The notes under the pieces: generated by a model
Told to the model about the DNA's origin: nothing
Seen by the model: the letters and a program-made list of their open reading frames with translations, nothing else
The model's database searches: none
Source: Petrolisthes cinctipes
Taxonomy: Eukaryota > Arthropoda > Malacostraca > Decapoda > Porcellanidae
DNA length: 64,000 bases
Direction: 5' to 3'
NCBI GenBank assembly: GCA_033782935.1
Contig: JAWQEG010000166.1
Coordinates: 1,144,001-1,208,000 of the forward strand
Position numbers and translations under genes: made by a program
Shown: positions 55,637 to 64,000 of the stretch, in pieces
Layout of the letters: each line of letters starts with the position of its first letter
Numbering within the stretch: the first letter of the stretch is position 1

Positions 55637-57030
55637 TCGATCTGTACATGCCTACTCAGTGCTAGAATATTTTCAAAATATAGGCCCAAAACATTCTAAA
55701 AATCGATATTTTAGGTGCCCAAAGTCGATATTTTAAATTCAGGCAAAAAACACCCAAAAATTCGATATTTTGGGTTCCCAGAAGCGAACTGTACATGCCT
55801 ATTCCGTGTTAGAGTATTTTCAAAATACAGGCCCAAAAACATACTGAAATTCGATCTTTTAGGTGCCCAAAAGTCGATATGTGCATGCATCTTCTGTACC
55901 CGTTTATATCTCAAATTCAGGTTCAAAACACCCGAAAACTCGATATTTTGGGGTCCCAGAAGCGATCTGTACTTTCTTACTCCGTGTTAGAGTATTTTCA
56001 AAATACAGGCCCAAAACATACTAAAAATCGATCTTTTAGGTGCCCAAAAGTCGATATGTGCATGCATCTTCTTTACCCGTTTATATCTCAAATTCAGGCT
56101 CCAAACACCCGAAAATTCGATATTTTGGGGTCCCAGAAGCGATCTGTACATGCCTACTCATATGCAGGCCAAAATATGCTGAAAATCGATATTTTAGGTG
56201 CCCAAAGTCAACATGTGTATGCATCTTCTGCACTCGTTTATATCTCAAATTCAACCTCAAAACACCCGAAAATTTGATAATTTTTGGTCCCAGAAGCGAT
56301 CTGTACATGTCTAGTCAGTGCTAGAATGTTTTCAAAATATAGGCTCAAAACATGCTAAAAATCGATATTTTAAGTGTCCAAAGTCGATATGTGCATGCAT
56401 CTTCTGTACCCGTTTATATCTCAAATTCAGGCTCAAAACACCCAAAAATTCGATATTTTTGGGTACCAGAAGCGATCTCCGTGTTAGAGTATTTTCAAAA
56501 TACAGGCCCAAAACTTGCTGAAAATCGATATTTTAAGTGTGCAAAGTCGATATGTGTATTCATCTTCTGTACCCGTTTATATCTCAAATTCAGGCTCAAA
56601 ACACCCAAAAATTCGGTATTTTTGGGTCCCAGAAGTGATCTGTACATCCCTACTCCTAGTTAGAATGTTTTCAAGATACAAACCCAAAACATGCTCAAAA
56701 TCGATATTTTAGGTGCCCAAAAGTCGATATGTGCATGCATCTTCTGTACCCTTCTATGTCTCAAATTCAGGCTCAAAACACCCGAAAATTCGATATTTTG
56801 GGTTCCCAGAAGCGATCTGTACATGCCTACTCAGTGCTAGAATATTTTCAAAATATAGGCCCAAAACATGCTAAAAATCGATATTTTAGGTGCCCAAAGT
56901 CGATATTTTAAATTCAGGCAAAAAACACCCAAAAATTCGATATTTTGGGATCCCAGAAGCGAACTGTACATGCCTACTCCGTGTTAGAGTATTTTCAAAA
57001 TACAGGCCCAAAACATACTGAAATTCGATC
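55637..57030 (-). repeat. Mosaic stretch of inverted satellite
   Basis: It starts as a relative of 35,215-35,570 (shared gaatcgatctgtac, aacattctaaaaatcg, ggcaaaaaacacccaa, tactttcttactccg), then at about 56,030 changes to sequence like 50,010-50,640 and 54,190-54,800 (shared ctcatatgcaggccaaaatatg). Such switches between distant duplicated segments suggest gene conversion or repeated unequal exchange. No gene. Confidence 0.75.
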
Positions 57031-60000
57031 TTTTAGGTGCCCAAAAGTCGATATGTGCATGCATCTTCTGTACCCGTTTATATCTCAAATTCAGGTTCAA
57101 AACACCCTAAAATTCGATATTTTGGGGTCCCAGAAGCGATCTGTACTTGCTTACTCCGTGTTAGAGTATTTTCAAAATACAGGCCCAAAACAAGCTGAAA
57201 ATCGATATTTTAGGTGACCAAAGTCAACATGTGTATGCATCTTCTGCACCCGTTTATATCCCAAATTCAACCTCAAAACACCCGAAAATTCGATAATTTT
57301 TGGTCCCAGAAGCGATCTGTACATGCCTACTCAGTGCTAGAATTTTTTCAAAATATAAGCTCAAAACATGCTAAAAATCGATATTTTAAGTGTCCAAAGT
57401 CGATATGTGCATGCATCATCTGTACCCGTTTATATCTCAAATTTAGGCTCAAAACACCCGAAAATTCGATATTTTGGGGTCCCAGAAGTGATCTGTACAT
57501 GCCTACTTAGTGCTAGAATATTTTATTAAAATATAGGCTCAAAACATGCTAAAAATCGATATTTTTGGTGCCCAAAGTCGATATCTCAAATTCAGGCCCA
57601 AAACACCCGAAAATTCGATATTTTGGGTTCCCAGAAGCGAACTGTACATGCCTACTCCTAGTTAGAGTATTTTCAAAATACAGGCCCAAAACATGCTGAA
57701 AATCGATATTTTAGGTGCCCAAAGTCAATATGCGCATGTATCTTCTGTACCCGTTTATATCTCAAATTCAGGCTCAAAACACCCGAAAATTCGATATTTT
57801 GGGGTCCCAGAAGCGATCTGTACATGCCTACTAAGTGCTAGAATATTTTCAAAATATAGGCCCAAAAAATGCTACAAATCGATATTTTAGGTGCCCAAAG
57901 TCGATATTTCAAATTCAAGCCCAAAACACCCGAAAATTCGATATTTTGGGGTCCCAGAAGCGAACTGTACATGCCTACTCCGTGTTAGAGTATTTTCAAA
58001 ATACAGGCCCAAAACATACTGAAAATCGATCTTTTAAGTGCCCAAAAATCGATATGTGCATGCATCTTCTGTACCCATTTATATCTCAAATTCAGGCTCC
58101 AAACACCCGAAAATTCGATATTTTGGGGTCCCATAAGCGATCTGTACATGCCTACTCAGATGCAGGCCCAAAACATGCTGAAAATTGATATTTTAAGTGC
58201 CCAAAGTCAACATGTGTATGCATATTCTGCACTCGTTTATATCTCAAATTCAACCTCAAAACACCCAAAAATTTGATAATTTTGGGTCCCAGAAGCGATC
58301 TGTACATGCCTACTCAGTGCTAGAATATTTTCAAAATATAGGCCCAAAACATGCTAAAAATCGATATTTTAGGTGCCCAAAGTCGATATTTAAAATTCAG
58401 GCCCAAAACACCCGAAAATTCGATATTTTGGGGTCCCAGAAGCGAACTGTACATGCCTACTCCGTGTTAGAGTATTTTCAAAATACAGGCCCAAAACATA
58501 CTGAAAATCGATCTTTTAGGTGCCCAAAAGTCGATATGTGCATTCATCTTCTGTACCCGTTTATATCTCAAATTCAGGCTCCAAACACCCGAAAATTCGA
58601 TATTTTGGGGTCCCAGAAGCGATCTGTACATGCCTACTCAGATGCAGGCCCAAAACATGCTAAACATCGATATTTTAGGTGCCCAAATTGAACATGTGTA
58701 TGCATCTTCTGCACTCGTTTATATCTCAAATTCAACTTCAAAACACTCGAAAATTCGATAATTTTTGGTCCCAGAAGCGATCTCTACATGTATAGTCAGT
58801 GCTAGAATGTTTTCAAAATACAGGCTCAAAACATGTTAAAAATCGATATTTTAAGTGTCCAAAGTCGATATGTGCATGGATCATCTGTACCCGTTTATAT
58901 CTGAAATTCAGGCTCAAAACACCCGAAAATTCGATATTTTGGGGTCTCTGAAGTGATCTGTACATGCCTACTTAGTGCTAGAATATTTTCAAAATATAGA
59001 CCCAAAACATGCTGCTAAAAATCGATATTTTAGGTGCCCAAAGTCGATATCTCAAATTCAGGCCCAAAACACCCTAAAATTCGATATTTTGGGTTCCCAA
59101 AAGCGAACTGTACATGCCTACTCCGTGTTAGAGTATTTTCAAAATACAGGCCCAAAACATACTAAAAATCGATCTTTTAGGTGCCCAAAAGTCGATATGT
59201 GCATGCATCTTCTTTACCCGTTTATATCTCAAATTCAACCTCAAAACACCCGAAAATTTGATAATTTTGGGTCCCAGAAGCGATCTGTACATGTCTAGTC
59301 AGTGCTAGAATGTTTTCAAAATATTGGGTCAAAACATGCTAAAAATCGATATTTTAAGTGTCCAAAGTCGATATGTGCATGCATCTTCTGTACCCGTTAA
59401 TATCTCAAATTCAAGCTCAAAACACCCGAAAATTCGATATTTTTGGGTCCCAGAAGCGATCTGTACATGCCTACTCCTAGTTAGAGTATTTTCAAATTAC
59501 AGGCCCAAAACATGCTGAAAATCGATATTTTAGGTGCCCAAAGTCAATATGTGCTTGCATCTTCTGTACTCGTTTATATCTCAAAGTCAGGCTCAAAACA
59601 CCCAAAAATTCGATATTTTGGGGTCCCATATGCGATCTGTACATGCCTACTCATTGCTAGAATATTTTAAAAAAATAGGCCTAAAACATGCTAAAAATCG
59701 ATATTTTAGGTGCCCAAAGTCGATATCTCAAATTCAGGTACAAAACATCCAAAAACTCGATATTTTAGGGTCCCAGAAGCGACCTGTACTAGAATGTTTT
59801 CAAAATACTGGCCCAAAACATGCTGAAAATCGATATTTTAAGTGTCCAAAGTCGATATGTGCATGCATCATCTGTACCCGTTTATATCTCAAATTTAGGC
59901 TCAAAACACCCGAAAATTCGATATTTTGGGGTCCCAGAAGTGATCTGTACATGCCTACTTAGTGCTAGAATATTTTCAAAATATAGGCCCAAAACATGCT

Positions 60001-61978
60001 AAAAATCGATATTTCAGGTCCCCAAAGTCGATATCTCAAATTTAGGCCCAAAACACCCGAAAATTCGATATTTTGGGGTCCCAGAAGCGAACTGTACATG
60101 CCTACTCCGTGTTAGAGTATTTTGAAAATACAGGCTCAAAACATACTGAAAATCGATCTTTTAGGTGCCCAAAAGTCGATATGTAAATGCATCTACTGTA
60201 CCCGTTTACATCCCAAATTTAACCTCAAAACACCCGAAAATTCGAAATTTTTGGGTCCAAGAAGCGATCTGTACATGTCTAGTCAGTGCTAGAATGTTTT
60301 TAAAATATAGGCTCAAAACATGCTAAAAATCGATATTTTAAGTGTCCAAAGTCGATATGTGCATGCATCTTCTGTACCCGTTTATATCTCAAATTCAGGC
60401 TCAAAACACCCAAAAAATTCGATATTTTTGGGTCCCGGAAGCGATCTCCGTGTTAGAGTATTTTCAAAATACTGGCCCAAAACTTGCTGAAAATCGATAT
60501 TTTAAGTGTGCAAAGTCGATATGTGCATTCATCTTTTGTACCCGTTTATATCTCAAATTCAGGCTCAAAACACCCAAAAATTCGGTATTTTTGGGTCCCA
60601 GAAGCGATCTGTACATCCCTACTCCTAGTTAGAATGTTTTCAAGATACAAACACAAAACATGCTCAAAATCGATATTTTAGGTGCCCAAAAGTCGATATG
60701 TGCATGCATCTTCTGTACCCGTTTATATCTCAAATTCAGGTTCAAAACACCCGAAAATTCGATATTTTGGGGTCCCAGAAGCGATCTGTACTTGCTTACT
60801 CCGTGTTAGAGTATTTTCAAAATTCAGGCCCAAAACAAGCTGAAAATCGATATTTTAGGTGACCAAAGTCAACATGTGTATGCATCTTCTGCACCCGTTT
60901 ATATCCCAAATTCAACCTCAAAACACCCGAAAATTCGATAATTTTTGGTCCCAGAAGCGATCTGTACATTCCTACTCAGTGCTAGAATTTTTTCAAAATA
61001 TAAGCTCAAAACATGCTAAAAATCGATATTTTAAGTGTCCAAAGTCGATATGTGCATGCATCATCTGTACCCGTTTATATCTCAAATTTAGGCTCAAAAC
61101 ACCCGAAAATTTGATATTTTGGGGTCCCAGAAGTGATCTGTACATGCCTACTTAGTGCTAGAATATTTTCAAAATATAGGCCCAAAACATGCTAAAAATC
61201 GATATTTTTGGTGCCCAAAGTCGATATCTCAAATTCAGGCCCAAAACACCCGAAAATTCGATATTTTGGGGTCCCAGAAGCGATCTGTACATGCCTACTC
61301 CTAGTTAGAGTATTTTCAAAATACATGCCCAAAACATGCTGAAAATCGATATTTTAGGTGCCCAAAGTCTATATGCGCATGTATCTTCTGTACCCGTTTA
61401 TATCTCAAATTCAGGCTCAAAACACCCGAAAATTCGATATTTTGGGGTCCCAGAAGCGATCTGTACATGCCTACTAAGTGCTAGAATATTTTCAAAATAT
61501 AGGCCCAAAACATGCTACAAATCGATATTTTAGGTGCCCAAAGTCGATATTTCAAATTCAAGCCCAAAACACCCGAAAATTCGATATTTTGGGGTCCCAG
61601 AAGCGAACTGTACATGCCTACTCCGTGTTAGAGTATTTTCAAAATACAGGCCCAAAATATACTGAAAATCGATCTTTTAAGTGCCCAAAAGTCGATATGT
61701 GCATGCATCTTCTGTACCCATTTATATCTCAAATTCAGGCTCCAAACACCCGAAAATTCGATATTTTGCGGTCCCATAAGCGATCTGTACATGCCTACTC
61801 AGATGCAGGCCCAAAAAATTCTGAAAATCGATATTTTAGGTGCCCAAAATCAACATGTGTATGCATATTCTGCACTCGTTTATATCTCAAATTCAACCTC
61901 AAAACACCCAAAAATTTGATAATTTTGGGTCCCAGAAGCGATCTGTACATGCCTACTCAGTGCTAGAATATTTTCAAA
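57030..61978 (-). repeat. Repeated segment at about 3,644-bp offset in the inverted segment
   Basis: About 57,030-58,335 reappears at about 60,675-61,978 (57,214/60,859 at 3,645 bp; 57,693/61,336, 57,835/61,478 and 58,197/61,840 at 3,643 bp). A part of it (57,214-57,720) is a further copy of 50,865 and 55,038, so this unit is present at least four times. Between the copies (58,336-60,674) lie ordinary inverted monomers, including the acatgttaaaaatcg type at 58,830 that is also the last monomer before the right inversion edge. Confidence 0.8.
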
Positions 61979-62040
61979 ATACAGGCCCAAAACATGTTAA
62001 AAATCGATATTTTAAGTGTCCAAAGTCGATATGTGCATTC

Positions 62041-62085
62041 ATCATCTGTACCCGTTTATATCTGAAACATTCTAGCACTGACTAG
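62041..62085. other. Right inversion breakpoint (orientation switch)
   Basis: Inverted sequence runs to cccgtttatatctg (ending 62,064) and direct sequence continues as aaacattctagcactgac. In copies of the same monomer type at about 52,009 and 58,830, marked by acatgttaaaaatcg, the sequence continues tctgaaattcaggctc. Here it switches to the end of an M3 monomer instead. The joined bases tgaaa could have served as a short microhomology. Confidence 0.88.
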
Positions 62086-62594
62086 ACATGTACCGATCGC
62101 TTCTGGGACCCAAAATTATTAAATTTTCGGGTGTTTTGAGGTTGAATTTGAGATATAAACGAGTGCAGAAGATGCATACACATGTTGACTTTGGGCACCT
62201 AAAATATCGATTTTCAGCATGTTTTGGGCCTTCATCTGAGTAGGCATGTACAGATCGCTTCTGGGACCCCAAAATACCGAATTTTTGGGTGTTTGGAGCC
62301 TGAATTTGATATATAAACGGGTACAGAAGATGCATGCACATATCGACTTTTGGGCACCTAAAAGATCGATTTTCAGTATGTTTTGGGCCTATACTTTGAA
62401 AATACTCTAACATGGACTAGGCATGTACAGTTTGCTTCTGGGACCCCAAAATATCGAATTTTCGGTTGTTTTGGGCATGAATTTGAAATATCGTCTTTGG
62501 GCACCTAAAATATCGATTTTTAGCATGTTTTGGGCCTATATTTTGAAAATATTCTAGCACTGAGTAGGCATGTACAGATCGCTTCTGGGACCCC

Positions 62595-62682
62595 AAAATA
62601 TCGAATTTTCGGGTGTTTTGAGCCTGAATTTGAGGTATAAACGGGTACAGATGATGCATGCACATATCGACTTTGGACACTT
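62595..62682 (+). repeat. Half-monomer A, 88 bp
   Basis: First half of the monomer, from aaaatatcgaattttcggg to ctttggacactt. Aligned without gaps to the next 88 bp it matches at 58 of 88 positions. The blocks aaaatatcga (positions 1-10) and gttttgagcc (21-30) are identical, and tgcatgcaca (61-70) pairs with ggcatgtaca at 8 of 10. The dimer structure explains why the monomer is exactly 2 x 88 bp. The 29-bp deletion of the 147-bp monomers lies in this half. Confidence 0.85.
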
Positions 62683-62770
62683 AAAATATCGATTTTTAGC
62701 ATGTTTTGAGCCTATATATTGAAAAAATTCTAGCACTTAGTAGGCATGTACAGATCGCTTCTGGGACCCA
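62683..62770 (+). repeat. Half-monomer B, 88 bp
   Basis: Second half of the monomer, from aaaatatcgatttttagcatg to cttctgggaccca. It is the diverged partner of half A (58 of 88 identities). It holds the ATCGAT site and the anchor catgtaca. The indel that defines the 158-bp monomers falls at about positions 33-54 of this half. Confidence 0.85.
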
Positions 62771-64000
62771 AAAATATCGAATTTTCGGGTGTTTTAAGGT
62801 TAAATTTGGGATATAAACGGGTACAGAAGATGCATTTACATATCGACTTTTGGGCACCTAAAAGATCGATTTTCAGTATGTTTTGAGCCTGTATTTTGAA
62901 AATACTCTAACACGGAGTAGGCATGTACTGTTCGTTTCTGGGACCCCAAAATATCGAATTTTCAGGTGTTTTGGGCCTGAATTTGAGATATCGACTTTGG
63001 GGACCTAAAATATCGATTTTTAGCATGTTTTGGGCCTATATTTTGAAAATATTCTAGCACTAAGTAGGCATGTACAGATCACTTCTGGGACCCCAATATA
63101 TCGACTTTTCGGGTGTTTTGAGCCTGAATTTGAGATATAAACGGGTACAGATGATGCATGCACATATCGACTTTGGACACTTAAAATATCGATTTACAGC
63201 ATGTTTTGAGCCTATATTTTGAAAAAATTCTAGCACTGAGTAGGCATGTACAGATCGCTTCTGGAACCCAAAAATATCGAATTTTCGGGTGTTTTGAGGT
63301 TGAATTTGGGATATAAACGTGAGCAGAAGATGCATACACATGTTGACTTTGGTCACCTAAAATATCGATTTTTAGCTTGTTTTGGGCCTGTATTTTGAAA
63401 ATACTCTAACACGGAGTAAGCAGGTACAGATCGCTTCTGGGACCCCAAAATATCGAATTTTCGGGTGTTTTGAGCCTGAAATTGAGATATAAACGGGTAC
63501 AGAAGATGCATGCACATATCGACTTTTGGGCACCTAAAAGATCGATTTTCAGTATGTTTTGGGCCTGTATATTGAAAATACTCTAACACGGAGTAGGCAT
63601 GTAAAGATCGCCTCTAGGACCCCAAAATATCGAATTTTCGGGTGTTTTTGGCCTGAACTTCAGATATAGACTTTGGGCACCTAAATTATCGATTTTTAGC
63701 ATGTTTTGGGCCTATATTTTGAAAATATTCTAGCACTGAGTAGCCATGTACAGATCGCTTCTGGGACCCCAAAATATCGAGTTTTTGGGTGTTTTGGACC
63801 TGAATTTGAGATATCGAATTTCGGCACCTAAAATATCGATTTTTAGCATGTTTTGGGCCTATATTTTGAAAATATTCTAGCACTGAGTAGGCATGTACAG
63901 ATCGCATCTGGGACCCCAAAATATCGAATTTTCGGGTGTTTTGAGCTTGAATTTGAGATATCGACTTTCGGCACCTAAAATATCGATTTTTAGCATGTTT

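Larger units (their letters stand above)
27837..62064 (-). repeat. Satellite array, central 34.2-kb segment in inverted orientation
   Basis: The same monomer family continues without interruption but is now read on the minus strand: the plus strand shows the reverse complements cccgaaaattcgatatt, catgcatcttctgtacccg and ggtcccagaagcgatctg. Monomer lengths match the direct arm. For example, the anchor gtacat at 39721, 39898, 40045, 40222 and 40380 gives spacings of 177, 147, 177 and 158, which is the HOR order read backwards. Both edges are abrupt orientation switches inside a monomer. No unique DNA or gene was found. The 15-bp-deleted variant ctgtactagaatg was noticed only in this segment. 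Confidence 0.96.
62595..62770 (+). repeat. Representative full-length 176-bp satellite monomer
   Basis: This copy runs from one aaaatatcga to the equivalent point of the next monomer. It has 65 G or C in 176 bases (37%) when two variable bases are set to consensus. It carries an ATCGAT hexamer in the second half, TGCATGCA in the first half and TGTACA in the second half; these palindromes recur in most full-length monomers. CpG occurs in atcgaatt, ttcggg, aacggg, atcgac, atcgat and gatcgc, so the repeat could be heavily methylated (inference). Confidence 0.92.
62065..64000 (+). repeat. Satellite array, right arm, direct orientation restored
   Basis: From here the monomers again read in the same direction as positions 1-27,836. 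The block opens with the tail of an M3-type monomer (cattctagcactgactag) followed by an M4-type monomer (aaattatt, gaggttgaattt, cgagtgcag, ccttcatctgagtagg) and then M5-type sequence (aaaagatcgattttcagtatg). The array runs off the end of the window at 64,000. No gene or other element was seen. Confidence 0.96.

Noticed and set aside
27834..62070. Transposon insertion with target-site duplication as the cause of the orientation change
   Set aside because: The segment consists entirely of the same satellite and has no terminal repeats or foreign sequence; the extra 3 A/T bases are too few and too simple to call a target-site duplication.
62590..62615. CENP-B-box-like motif around atcgaattttcggg
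   Set aside because: CGGG is present but the spacing and the upstream TTCG do not fit the consensus nTTCGnnnnAnnCGGGn, and the required A is a T.
1..64000. CRISPR array (regularly spaced repeats)
   Set aside because: There are no short repeats alternating with unique spacers. The entire 176-bp unit is repeated and the sequence between landmarks is conserved.

Overview
The whole 64 kb window is one satellite-DNA array. I found no gene, RNA gene, transposon, CRISPR array or unique sequence in it; every stretch I read, on both strands, is a copy or fragment of one tandem repeat. The consensus monomer is about 176 bp at about 37% GC, counted by hand on one full copy. Monomer size, AT-richness and multimeric organisation are typical of (peri)centromeric or heterochromatic satellites of eukaryotes. 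A plant or animal chromosome is likely. I do not recognise the family and cannot name the species.

The structure is nested. (1) The 176-bp monomer is an old tandem dimer of two 88-bp halves, A and B, identical at 58 of 88 positions in the copy I aligned. (2) Five monomer variants, called M1 to M5 here, of 147, 177, 176, 158 and 177 bp, follow each other in fixed order as a higher-order repeat (HOR) of about 835 bp. Extra 147/176-bp monomers are sometimes inserted. (3) Blocks of HORs were duplicated in tandem as segments of 0.5 to 6 kb, with copies nearly identical by eye.

Layout: 1-27,836 is in one orientation ('direct'); 27,837-62,064 is in the opposite orientation; 62,065-64,000 is direct again. 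The central 34.2 kb behaves as a simple inversion. Flipping it back restores monomer continuity at both ends, apart from about 3 extra A/T bases, and also restores the expected order of monomer variants. In the direct arm the main duplications are a 6,156-bp block (7.8-13.96 kb) whose second copy (13.96-23.09 kb) contains a further 3,185-bp tandem duplication, a 501-bp one at 8.3-9.3 kb and a 486-bp one near 25.8-26.8 kb. In the inverted arm there are tandem duplications of 3,690, 1,999 and 3,612 bp, plus repeated segments offset by 4,173 and about 3,644 bp.

Many open frames of 60-255 codons exist, almost all antisense to the direct monomer orientation. They are by-products of the repeat: that strand has few stop triplets, all three of its frames are open in many monomers, and the peptides are frame-shifted readings of the same monomer. 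None is annotated as a gene. The notable content is structural: the reconstructible inversion, the 88-bp ancestry, the HOR and its layered duplications, and microhomology-flanked deletions.
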